From Acidobacteriota bacterium (lineage in GTDB: Bacteria > Acidobacteriota > Terriglobia > Versatilivoradales > Versatilivoraceae): DNA of 7,505 nt. Positions 1 through 6,248 of the stretch are shown here, piece by piece. Where the stretch lies: contig JAPOZE010000181.1 of NCBI GenBank assembly GCA_026706225.1, positions 1 to 7,505 on the forward strand. Reading direction: 5' to 3'. The notes under the pieces were generated by a model that saw only the letters and a program-made list of their open reading frames with translations, searched no databases and was not told the DNA's origin. Made by a program: the position numbers and the translations under genes. The stretch's first letter is position 1; each line of letters opens with the position of its first letter.

Positions 1-392
1 AAAGCATCCAGGCTGGTGCCAAGATCCATGGCGTCTCCCAGGGTGGTGACGCCGGCCCGAATGGCTTCGCAGGCCCCTGCCAGGGACGAGATTCTGAGAT
101 CTTCCCGGGTCAACAACTCGTACTTGGTCCGAGTGAGATGCCGGATCCAGTCCCAAAAGCCCAGATTTTCCAGGTAACCCCGAAGGACCGTCAGCTCCAG
201 GTGGGAGTGCACGTTGACCAGGCCGGGCAGTAGCGCCGAGCCCCTGAACTCACGTACCTCCCGGCCGGGGTAGCTCCGGAGAATCTCGGCAGCCGGTCCG
301 ACGTCCCGGATCCGCCCGTCACCCAGAACCACCGCCCCTTCGGAGATGGGGGGAGAGCTGACCGGGACGACCCAACTGGCGGAGAGAATCAT
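1..392 (-). CDS. Amidohydrolase family protein, N-terminal part (cut by window edge)
   Basis: The open frame starts at ATG 392-390 and continues without a stop to base 1, giving 130 residues. It shows the N-terminal beta-sandwich strands typical of cyclic amidohydrolases (GAVVLGDGRIRDVG, about residues 19-32). The metal-binding entry motif LLPGLVNVHSHLEL follows at about 54-67, with the HxH pair at His62 and His64. A conserved stretch CEAIRAGVTTLGD comes near the cut edge. Known members of this branch (SsnA, Atz/Trz, aminofutalosine and cytosine deaminase-like) are soluble metal-dependent deaminases or chlorohydrolases, usually 400-450 residues long. The substrate cannot be told because the later His, Glu and Asp ligands are outside the window. 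Its ATG overlaps the TGA of the upstream GNAT gene by four bases (ATGA), so translation is probably coupled. Family assignment is firm; reaction is unknown. Confidence 0.88.
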   Translation of the reverse strand, partial: MILSASWVVPVSSPPISEGAVVLGDGRIRDVGPAAEILRSYPGREVREFRGSALLPGLVNVHSHLELTVLRGYLENLGFWDWIRHLTRTKYELLTREDLRISSLAGACEAIRAGVTTLGDAMDLGTSLDA

Positions 393-1165
393 GAGGCCAG
401 CACCTGCGGTTGATAGGGGACCAGGTGATAGCCGACCTCGCCGGAAGGGGAGGCTGACTCAAATCCGGCGACGCAATAGCCCTTTCCAAACAGATCGGTG
501 ACTTGCCGTTTGAAATTCCGTTGAATGGCTGCTGCGCGGGCAGGATCCCGAACCCGGATGTCGGCCACGTCGGCCGCAAGACGAACGACCGACGAATTCG
601 CCGGAAGCCGGTTCCGGTCCCGGCGCACCCCACTCTCCACCCGGGAGCGCACCCGTTGACTTGCGAGGTGCCATTCGGCCACCAGGCGATCGGTGGGCAG
701 GCGACCGTGCAGCGAGCTGGTGCTGGGGCCGTAGGCGTCGGCAACATACCGCCGGCACAGGGTCCCCAACCCTTCCAGATTGAAGTGTGCATTGTGAATT
801 TCCAGGGGATCGAAGGTCCATTCGATGCGCTGAAATCCCCGGCGGAGGGCCTCGGTCCTCTGAGCCAGCTTGAGCGCCCTGCCGATGCCCCTCCGGCGGA
901 AGTCCTGCAGCACGCCCATCATCTGCGAGTGCAGATACGCCTCTCCCTCCCGGAACCCGGGGAATGCGTTGATGAATCCGATCACCCGGGCGTCGCGATC
1001 CAACGCTCCCAGAACCAGTCCTCCGATCTTGTTGAGGAGCAGGAGCGTTCTCAGGGGCAGCAGGTCTTCATCCTTCCAGCCCCAGGTCACCCGCTGGATC
1101 TCGACGCATTGACGCAGATCCTCCAGCGAAGTCAGCTCTTCGATTCGAATCTCGCGGTCCGGCAT
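389..1165 (-). CDS. GNAT-superfamily protein, COG3375-like
   Basis: This 258-residue protein starts at ATG 1165-1163 and ends at TGA 391-389. The central part has the acetyl-CoA pyrophosphate-loop signature of GNAT folds: HSQMMGVLQDFRRRGIGRAL, about residues 79-98, containing RRRGIG. Beta4/beta5-like segments follow (RIEWTFDPLEIHNAHFNLE). The FDPLEIHNAHFNL run and the long C-terminal extension match, from memory, the uncharacterised GNAT-related family COG3375 rather than a compact 150-residue acetyltransferase. It would be cytoplasmic and would acylate an unknown acceptor with acetyl-CoA or another acyl-CoA. No clear Shine-Dalgarno precedes the ATG. The CPBP gene ends 32 bp upstream, and the amidohydrolase start overlaps the stop. 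The pairing suggests one pathway, possibly acylation and deamidation of a shared small molecule, but that is inference. Confidence 0.85.
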   Translation of the reverse strand: MPDREIRIEELTSLEDLRQCVEIQRVTWGWKDEDLLPLRTLLLLNKIGGLVLGALDRDARVIGFINAFPGFREGEAYLHSQMMGVLQDFRRRGIGRALKLAQRTEALRRGFQRIEWTFDPLEIHNAHFNLEGLGTLCRRYVADAYGPSTSSLHGRLPTDRLVAEWHLASQRVRSRVESGVRRDRNRLPANSSVVRLAADVADIRVRDPARAAAIQRNFKRQVTDLFGKGYCVAGFESASPSGEVGYHLVPYQPQVLAS

Positions 1166-1197
1166 GAGTCGCTATGGGTGGTCGGGAAGAACCGGCG

Positions 1198-1977
1198 TCA
1201 CTCGCCCACGTAGGTGAGGTTGAAAAAAATGAAGTCGGCCACAAAATGGGAGACCAGGGCGGATTCGAATCCCGCTCGCCAGAAGATGCCCCCGAACACG
1301 ACCCCCGCCAGAAAGGCGGTGGCGAAGCCGAAGCTGCCGTGAATCAGGCCGAACAGCCAGGCCGACAGGAGAATCGAGCCCAGGACCGCCAGCCAACCCA
1401 GACGAGTCCATCCCCGGTCCCTCAGGGGCTGAAGCATCCGGGTCAAAATATAGTAGAAGGCAGCCAATAGGAAGAAGCGAAAGACCACTTCCTCGGTCAC
1501 CGCAGCCCGCAGCGACAGCACAAAGCTGTCATAGAAACTGTCCATCTCCCGCAAGTAGAGCGGAATCCTTGGACTGAACCGAAAATGAGCGAACATGCGG
1601 TAAAAGGAAAGGCCGATGGCCGCTCCCGGGATGACCCCAAAGATCATCAGTTGCCGTCCCTTGCCGAGCCAGGCCGAGCGACGATTGGCCAGGAAGGGTT
1701 CCAGGCCGGTCTTCAGGGCGAAGACCGCTCCCATAAAGGCGCAGGGAGCGTAGAGACAGAACAGTCTCAGGAATTCCCACCAGGGCCACTCCTGGCTCTT
1801 CTGAAGGTTCAGGTCCGAAAGGCATTGGCTGAAGCTGGCCAGCAGACCCAGGATAGCCGCGTACCGGGCCGCCGTGCGCCAGTCGATTCCCTGAAAAAAC
1901 CAGGGGGGGTGTCCAGCGAGAGTCGGTGGCGCCCCGGAGGTCGTCTTGGCGGGTTCTGAAGATGGATCCGGATTCAA
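1198..1977 (-). CDS. CPBP family intramembrane metalloprotease (CAAX protease-like)
   Basis: This is a 259-residue integral membrane protein. All CPBP (Abi/Rce1-like) motifs are visible: TEEVVFR (Glu162, Glu163, Arg167), FGLIHGSFG (His213), and HFVADFIFFN (His244, Asp248, Asn253). In this family the glutamates and histidines activate water inside the membrane. Hydrophobic segments lie near residues 36-52, 68-88, 109-128, 151-179, 195-212 and 218-256. The start chosen is TTG 1977-1975, because an excellent AGGAGGG lies 9 nt upstream; a GTG ten bases further up falls inside that ribosome-binding site. Bacterial relatives act in bacteriocin self-immunity, peptide maturation or membrane protein processing, and no substrate is evident here. 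The N-terminal 30 residues are Pro/Ser-rich and probably cytoplasmic. The gene is followed after 32 bp by the GNAT gene on the same strand. Confidence 0.87.
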   Translation of the reverse strand: MNPDPSSEPAKTTSGAPPTLAGHPPWFFQGIDWRTAARYAAILGLLASFSQCLSDLNLQKSQEWPWWEFLRLFCLYAPCAFMGAVFALKTGLEPFLANRRSAWLGKGRQLMIFGVIPGAAIGLSFYRMFAHFRFSPRIPLYLREMDSFYDSFVLSLRAAVTEEVVFRFFLLAAFYYILTRMLQPLRDRGWTRLGWLAVLGSILLSAWLFGLIHGSFGFATAFLAGVVFGGIFWRAGFESALVSHFVADFIFFNLTYVGE

Positions 1978-1995
1978 GGGGTTTCACCCTCCTGG
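1975..1995 (-). promoter_or_regulatory. Ribosome-binding site deciding a TTG start
   Basis: Read on the minus strand, AGGAGGG stands 9 nt before TTG 1977. It is the strongest Shine-Dalgarno seen in the left half of the window and supports the rare TTG start of the CPBP gene. Confidence 0.6.
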
Positions 1996-2051
1996 GGTCG
2001 GGAGCTGCCGGCCCGATGCCATCCGCAAGCCTGATCCGGGTTGCGCCCGGT

Positions 2052-2086
2052 CGTCCGAGGCACCGTCGGGGGCCCGCCCTCGGACG
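2052..2086 (-). terminator. Hairpin just after the Gfo/Idh/MocA gene
   Basis: A perfect 9-bp inverted repeat, CGTCCGAGG (2052-2060) with CCTCGGACG (2078-2086), has a 17-base loop and begins one base beyond the TGA of the oxidoreductase gene. The minus strand shows no following T-run, so it does not fit a standard Rho-independent terminator. It could stabilise the mRNA 3' end or attenuate transcription into the CPBP gene. The pairing is seen directly; the role is inferred. Confidence 0.35.
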
Positions 2087-2087
2087 C

Positions 2088-3266
2088 TCAACTCAGGGGG
2101 ACCTCGACCTCCCGACCGCGCCTCTCGGCCGAGAGGTAGGAGGCGTACATCACGGCCAGGGTGTCTTCAGCCAGTTCCCCGCCGGATTGCGGTTCCCGCC
2201 CGCTGAAGACGCACTCCATGAAGTCCTGCAATTCTTGGGGATAGCCGCTCATCCAGTCCTCGTCCGGCGCCGGGTGACTCCAGCCCTGCTTGGTCCCTGT
2301 TTTCTCCACGATATAGACATCCCGGAGCTGGTCCTCCCGCGGATTGTAGGTGGTGACGGAGTCGGTGGGGTTGATGTTGCAGCGGGTGCGGTGATTGTTG
2401 GCCATGACTTCCAGCCAGTTGTGCACCCCCCCCATGACGATCTCGCTGGAAAAGATGTCGGCCACCATGCCGTCCTCGAAGACCACATGCATCTGGCCGT
2501 AGTCCTCCACATCCCGGTAGTCTGTCCGTAGCAACCCCACATCCCGATAGGTGTCCAGGCGGGTGATCTCGTGGACCCGGGCGCTGACCGAGCGCGGGCG
2601 CAACGGCCGGCCCAGCCTGGCCAGACCCTCCTCCCGCTTCAGATAGAGCGCCGCCGTCAGCGGGTGGCACCCCTTCCCCACAATGGAGCCTCCACCCGCC
2701 TGGGACCAATGCCCGTAGGCTTGGGAGTGCGATCCGCTGTGGGACTCCTCCCCCATCATCCACAGGATCTGGCCCTTGGTGGCGTGCAGAATTTCCCGTT
2801 CTTTTTGAACGGAAGGGGCGTAGACCCAATTCTCGGCATACATGAGCCGGCGGCTCGATCGGGAAGCTGCCTCCCGCATCCGTCTCGAACTTGCCAGGGC
2901 CTCCTGCAGCATCGTTTCCCTGGGAAAGCTGCGAGCGTCGAAGTGCGCCTCTCCGGCACCGAAGTAACCGGTGAGCGGCTTCTCCACGATGACGTCCTTG
3001 TTGGACCTGAAAGCCTCAACGGCCACGGCCTCATGGACATAGGCAGGCGCGCAGATATCCACGACATCCACGGAATTCAACAGGCTCGTCAGAGAATCGA
3101 AGGCTCTGAGCCCGTGGGCCCCGGCCAAAGCCTCGGCGCTCTTGCGGGACCGGGACACGACCCCCACGACCTCCAGAGGGACGCCGAACACCTGCCGGTA
3201 GCAGGCCAGATGAAAACGGGCCGCGAACTGCGCCCCCACGATACCGACGCGAATTTTCGAATGCAT
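2088..3266 (-). CDS. Gfo/Idh/MocA family NAD(P)-dependent oxidoreductase
   Basis: This 392-residue cytoplasmic enzyme starts at ATG 3266-3264 and ends at TGA 2090-2088. The N-terminal Rossmann fold begins KIRVGIVGAQFAARFH (residues 4-19), a GxxGxxxxxxxH dinucleotide-binding loop. The family hallmark EKP is at 95-97 (VIVEKPLTG). The C-terminal substrate domain contains YAENWVYAPSVQKE (143-156), ESHSGSHS (174-181) and GGGSIVGKGCHP (191-202), the last taking the place of the common GGGxxxDxGxH with its catalytic histidine (here His201). Family members oxidise or reduce sugars, inositols or amino-sugar derivatives. The combination of AENWVYAP, SHSGSHS and VGKGCHP looks like a conserved subgroup without a known substrate. 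No strong Shine-Dalgarno is visible. The CPBP gene follows 110 bp downstream, after a hairpin. The superfamily call is secure; the substrate is not. Confidence 0.92.
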   Translation of the reverse strand: MHSKIRVGIVGAQFAARFHLACYRQVFGVPLEVVGVVSRSRKSAEALAGAHGLRAFDSLTSLLNSVDVVDICAPAYVHEAVAVEAFRSNKDVIVEKPLTGYFGAGEAHFDARSFPRETMLQEALASSRRMREAASRSSRRLMYAENWVYAPSVQKEREILHATKGQILWMMGEESHSGSHSQAYGHWSQAGGGSIVGKGCHPLTAALYLKREEGLARLGRPLRPRSVSARVHEITRLDTYRDVGLLRTDYRDVEDYGQMHVVFEDGMVADIFSSEIVMGGVHNWLEVMANNHRTRCNINPTDSVTTYNPREDQLRDVYIVEKTGTKQGWSHPAPDEDWMSGYPQELQDFMECVFSGREPQSGGELAEDTLAVMYASYLSAERRGREVEVPLS

Positions 3267-3328
3267 GGGCTACTGACCGCCTGCTGCAGATTGCGCCCCT
3301 GGCAAGCCGCGCCCCCGCCCTGTTTGCA

Positions 3329-3384
3329 AAAGGCCCATTCCTGATTGGTGTAGATTCGTGTCCATTGGTGGTTGCCGTTCTCTC
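3329..3384. repeat. Candidate dispersed intergenic repeat
   Basis: The gap between the aminotransferase and the oxidoreductase contains, on the minus strand, CCACCAATGGACACGAATCT followed by ACACCAATCAGGAAT. ATTGGTG occurs twice, at 3344-3350 and 3364-3370, exactly 20 bases apart. From memory this resembles a widespread interspersed sequence (ATGGACACGAAT with ACACGAAT-like half-units) scattered between genes in several environmental phyla and often mis-translated as NHEWTRINTN-like peptides. Only one copy is in the window, so repeat status rests on recognition. Confidence 0.4.
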
Positions 3385-3389
3385 TTGTT

Positions 3390-4571
3390 TCAGGCAAGCC
3401 CAGCCCCGCCCTCGCCCAAAAAGGTCTTCAACCTGGCCAGGGCCTCCCGCAGGATGTTTCGGTCGGCCGCGTAGCAGAGCCTCACCGACCCTTCCCCTCC
3501 GGCCCCGAAGGCCACGCCCGGGGCAAATCCGACCCGCTTCCGGAGCAGGAACCGGCGGCAGAAGTCAAAAGAGTCCGACAGCCCCTCGATCCGGGGAAAC
3601 AGATAAAAGGCTCCCAGCGGTTCGGGAAGCGTGACGCCCGGCATGGCGTCGAGAGCCTGCCGGCAGAAACCGAGGTTGTCCCGCAGCCGCTCCCGCATAG
3701 AGGCCAACTCCGATTCCCCGTCCCGGAGAGCGACTTCTCCCGCTTTCTGGGCCATGGCCGGGGCGTGGGAGACCACGAATTCGTTCAATTCGGTGGCCTT
3801 TTTGGCCGCATCCCGGCGGGTCACCAGCCAGCCCAGCCGCCAGCCGGTCATGCAGTAGGTCTTGGAGAAGGACTGCACCACCAAGACGGCGTCGTCCCGG
3901 TCGCACAGGCGCAAAATGGAGGGGGCCACGTTTCCGCCATAGTAGAGGCGTTCGTAGACTTCGTCGGCCAGCAGCCACAAGCGGTGACGGCGGCAGAACT
4001 CCAGCAGCGCCTCCTGCTCCCGCCGGGAGGCTACCCATCCCAGCGGGTTGGAAGGGGAGGTATAGAGGAGCAGCCGGGTCCGCGGGGTCAGGCAGGATCG
4101 GAGCCGGTCAAAGTCGATCCGGTAACGGGAGTTCCTCAACGCCATGGGCACCTGCCGGGGCCTGGCGTTGAACATCTGCACGATGGCCGAACCGTTGGGC
4201 CAGGCCGGAGTCAGCAGCAGGGCCTCATCGCCCGGGTCCAGGGCGCAGCGAATACCCACATTGAGGGCCTGCACTCCCGAACTGGTAATGACAATCTCCG
4301 AGCCCGGGTCCAGTTCCACCTGGTGCAGCTCCCGGTACTTTTCCGCCAGCGCTTCTCGCAGACTGGGCAATCCGGCGTTTTCCGTGTAAAAGGTGTAGCC
4401 CTCAGCCAGGGCTCGGGTTGCGGCCTCCTTGATGTAGTCGGGAGTGGGCTGGTCCGATTCGCCGAAATAGAGCTTCAGCACTCCCTCCATGGAAAACGCA
4501 ATGTCGGCGATCTCACGAATGCGAGAAGCCGGCACGGCGGCGACCGAAGTGGCCAGGGCAGCTCTTTCCAT
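3390..4571 (-). CDS. Pyridoxal-phosphate-dependent aminotransferase, class I/II
   Basis: The fold-type I aminotransferase frame is open from GTG 4628. ATG 4571-4569 is preferred because it gives 393 residues, the usual family length, with the conserved RIREI...LYFGESDQPTP stretch near the N-terminus; the GTG start would add 19 low-complexity residues. Numbered from the GTG, visible family features are YTENAGLPSLREALA (81-95), the cofactor-contact SPSNPLGW (191-198, an NPTG variant), DEVYERLYY (222-230; Asp222 to the pyridine nitrogen, Tyr225), the Schiff-base lysine in QSFSKTYCMTGWRLGW (252-267; Lys256, Arg264), and Arg383 in SVRLCYA for the substrate carboxylate. It transfers an amino group between an amino acid and a 2-oxo acid in the cytoplasm; substrate preference (aspartate, aromatic or other) is not readable. 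It is divergent from the tRNA gene and lies 123 bp before the oxidoreductase gene. Confidence 0.93.
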   Translation of the reverse strand: MERAALATSVAAVPASRIREIADIAFSMEGVLKLYFGESDQPTPDYIKEAATRALAEGYTFYTENAGLPSLREALAEKYRELHQVELDPGSEIVITSSGVQALNVGIRCALDPGDEALLLTPAWPNGSAIVQMFNARPRQVPMALRNSRYRIDFDRLRSCLTPRTRLLLYTSPSNPLGWVASRREQEALLEFCRRHRLWLLADEVYERLYYGGNVAPSILRLCDRDDAVLVVQSFSKTYCMTGWRLGWLVTRRDAAKKATELNEFVVSHAPAMAQKAGEVALRDGESELASMRERLRDNLGFCRQALDAMPGVTLPEPLGAFYLFPRIEGLSDSFDFCRRFLLRKRVGFAPGVAFGAGGEGSVRLCYAADRNILREALARLKTFLGEGGAGLA

Positions 4572-4643
4572 GATGGCTTCAGCCTGTCCGGCGGCGGAGG
4601 GTCCGGCTTTTTCGCTTCGGGTCGCCACTATTCCGTCCCGCGG

Positions 4644-4669
4644 CTGTCTCCCCCGTCGGGGAAAGACAG
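4644..4669 (-). promoter_or_regulatory. Stem-loop in the aminotransferase leader
   Basis: CTGTCT (4644-4649) pairs with AGACAG (4664-4669), and CCCC (4651-4654) with GGGG (4658-4661), around a three-base loop with a small internal asymmetry. It sits in the gap between the divergent aminotransferase and tRNA genes, 16 bp before the alternative GTG start. It lacks a T-run on either strand, so a terminator is unlikely; it may be a leader structure. The fold is seen, the role is a guess. Confidence 0.25.
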
Positions 4670-4679
4670 GCTGAATTGA

Positions 4680-4708
4680 TTGAATTGGCGTGGAGGCTGT
4701 GGTAAAAG
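4680..4708 (+). promoter_or_regulatory. Candidate tRNA-Glu promoter
   Basis: TTGAAT (4680-4685) and TAAAAG (4703-4708) are 17 bases apart, each matching four of six sigma-70 consensus positions. Transcription would start about 4715, a few bases before the mature tRNA 5' end at 4721, which suits RNase P processing of a short leader. Confidence 0.4.
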
Positions 4709-4720
4709 AATCCTCAGCGT

Positions 4721-4797
4721 GGCGCTATGGTGTAATTGGTTAACACGCTGCCCTCTCAAGGCAGAGAGTACGGGTTCGATCCCCGTTAGCGCTACCA
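4721..4797 (+). tRNA. tRNA-Glu (anticodon CUC)
   Basis: A full cloverleaf can be drawn by hand. The acceptor GGCGCTA (4721-4727) pairs with TAGCGCT (4787-4793). The D-stem is GTGT/ACAC (4730-4733, 4743-4746). The anticodon stem CTGCC/GGCAG (4748-4752, 4760-4764) encloses loop CTCTCAA with anticodon CTC at 4755-4757, reading GAG (Glu). The T-stem ACGGG/CCCGT (4770-4774, 4782-4786) has loop TTCGATC. Discriminator A4794 and an encoded CCA (4795-4797) complete it. The first acceptor pair is a G-U wobble. An integrase gene begins 150 bp downstream in the same direction, so the 3' half of this gene is the probable integration site of a genomic island. The island left a complete, probably functional tRNA. 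Confidence 0.96.
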
Positions 4798-4800
4798 CCC
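4770..4800 (+). other. Probable left attachment site (attL) in the tRNA 3' end
   Basis: P4-type integrases recombine within the T-arm and 3' end of tRNA genes and restore the gene with element-borne sequence. The tRNA 3' end next to such an integrase makes this interval the likely core. No second direct copy is found in the window, so the matching right site must lie beyond 7505 or be lost. Exact borders cannot be set from one copy. Confidence 0.5.
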
Positions 4801-4871
4801 TTCCTTTTCACTACATCTCACACAGTCTCATAAGTTACTGATAAAACTAAGTTTCTGGCTGAACTTTGTTC

Positions 4872-4900
4872 TTGTAAGGTCTCACAACATCCCCTATAAT
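4872..4900 (+). promoter_or_regulatory. Strong candidate integrase promoter
   Basis: TTGTAA (4872-4877) and a perfect TATAAT (4895-4900) are separated by 17 bases, inside an AT-richer leader between the tRNA and the integrase. Transcription would start about 4907, some 40 bases before the integrase ATG. The -10 element is the best in the window. Confidence 0.65.
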
Positions 4901-4946
4901 CCCAAATACAACGTGGTAACTTTGTGGGAACGCACAAGTGGGGGTC

Positions 4947-6122
4947 ATGGGAAAGCTCACAGTCAAACGCATTCAATCTATCACAAAACCGGGCCGATAC
5001 GGTGACGGCGGCACGCTGTTCCTGTTCGTGAAGCCTGGCGGCTCCAAGTCCTGGGTGCAACGGCTCACCATTCACGGGGCGCGGCGGGACATTGGCCTGG
5101 GCGGCTGGCCGCTGGTGAGTCTGGCCGAAGCCAGAGATGCCGCCTTCGAGAATCGGAGGGCGGCACGGCGTGGCTTTGATCCTCTGGCCGGGAAACAGCG
5201 GGCCAAGGTTCCGACCTTCAACGAAGCCGCCCAGAAAACTCACAAGGCCAACCGGGCACGCTGGCGGGCTGACAAACACGCCCACAACTGGATGGCCTCT
5301 TTGAAGAACTACGTCTTCCCGACCCTGGGCAACACTCCGGTGGATCAGATTACCGGACAGGACGTGCTACGAATCCTGGGTCCAATCTAGGGCACTCAAA
5401 CCGATACCGCCAGGCGTGTACGCCAGCGAATCCGAACCGTGTTGGGCTGGTGTCTGGCGCATGGGTACGTCACAAGCAATGCCGCCGGCGATGGCATTGA
5501 CGGTGCACTGCCCGTCATTTCAAGCGGCACCAAAAACTTCCGGGCTCTACCGTTTGGCGAGGTCGCGGCGGCGCTTGAAACGGTGGAGGCCTCCGGGGCG
5601 TCCTGGTCGGCCAAGTGGGCGCTACGATTCTTAGTCCTGACTACTGCTCGATCTGGTGAGGTTCGGGGTGCGACCTGGGGCGAGGTCGACCTGGAGGCGC
5701 GGGAGTGGCGGATTCCTGCTGATCGTATGAAGGGCCACGCTGAACATCGTGTTCCTCTGTCTAGTGCGGCTCTGGCCGTCCTGGAGCAAGCCCGGGCGCT
5801 TGACGATGGAAGCGGGCTGGTTTTTCCGTCACCTGCGAGGCCAGGGCGCCCACAGTCGTCAATGTCTTTGACAAAGGTGCTGAGGGACACAGGGCTGGCT
5901 TCCAAGGCAACCGTCCACGGGTTCCGCACGTGCTTCAGGACGTGGGCGAGCGAGAAGACGGACACGGATCATGCCGTGATGGAGCTCTCACTCGCGCACC
6001 GTGTCGGATCGGCCGTGGAACAGGCCTATGCTCGCTCGGACCTCCTCGCCAAGCGCCGAATGCTGATGGACGCCTGGGCGGGTTACCTCGCCCAGGGGAT
6101 GAGGAAGGACCGGGAGCCCTGA
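4947..6122 (+). pseudogene. P4-type tyrosine site-specific integrase, interrupted by an in-frame amber codon
   Basis: The frame has 391 sense-length codons and one internal TAG at 5388-5390 (codon 148), with no frame change. Residues 1-85 form the arm DNA-binding domain (DUF4102-like, GDGGTLFLFVKPGGSKSW and GLGGWPLVSLAEARDAA). Residues 95-190 are the core-binding domain. The C-terminal catalytic domain has the complete set: Arg235 (TTARSGEVRG), Lys262 (RMKGHAEHRVPLS), His324 and Arg327 (VHGFRTCFR), His351 (LAHRVGSAVEQAYARSD) and the nucleophile Tyr361. Around the stop the reading is LGPI-stop-GTQTDTARRVRQRI; relatives have Trp there, so TGG to TAG is the simplest change. ATG 4947 is preferred over GTG 4938. 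A separate downstream start (GTG 5439) has no Shine-Dalgarno. Unless the stop is suppressed or is a sequencing error, the product is a 147-residue fragment without catalytic residues. Confidence 0.88.
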
Positions 6123-6140
6123 GAGTAGAGGGGCCCAAGG

Positions 6141-6161
6141 GGATCGGTCCCGGTACGATCC
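6141..6161. repeat. Short inverted repeat after the integrase
   Basis: GGATCG (6141-6146) and CGATCC (6156-6161) face each other across nine bases, in the 126-bp gap between the integrase stop and the next gene. A TTGACA hexamer begins one base later at 6163 but lacks a good -10. The dyad could be an operator or a weak processing hairpin; no T-run supports termination. Confidence 0.25.
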
Positions 6162-6248
6162 ATTGACATCTCCCTGCTCCTTGGCGGTGAAACGCAGCTC
6201 CCAGCCGAACCGTCGTTTGTTTCCTTGTGGGACCCCGTGGGAATCCTG

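Noticed and set aside
503..1213. A 236-residue plus-strand open frame opposite the GNAT gene
   Set aside because: It is antisense to a protein with clear GNAT signatures and has no recognisable domain.
1894..1909. Adjacent C7 and T6 runs near the start of the CPBP gene as a phase-variable tract
   Set aside because: The runs are short and encode ordinary Pro-Pro-Trp-Phe-Phe in an intact frame; nothing shows slippage.
2571..3344. A 257-residue plus-strand open frame opposite the oxidoreductase
   Set aside because: It is antisense to a well-supported Gfo/Idh/MocA gene with low-complexity translation.
3372..4679. A 435-residue plus-strand open frame opposite the aminotransferase
   Set aside because: It is the GC-rich antisense shadow of a gene with complete aminotransferase motifs; the translation is Gly/Gln/His-rich and shows no family features.
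5391..5438. Frameshift or two separate integrase genes
   Set aside because: Both halves are in one frame with family sequence continuous through the 48 bases after the stop; only the TAG separates them.
6163..6191. Promoter for the island protein from a perfect TTGACA
   Set aside because: At 17-18 bases downstream the sequence is GGTGAA or GTGAAA, a poor -10, so the hexamer alone does not support a call.
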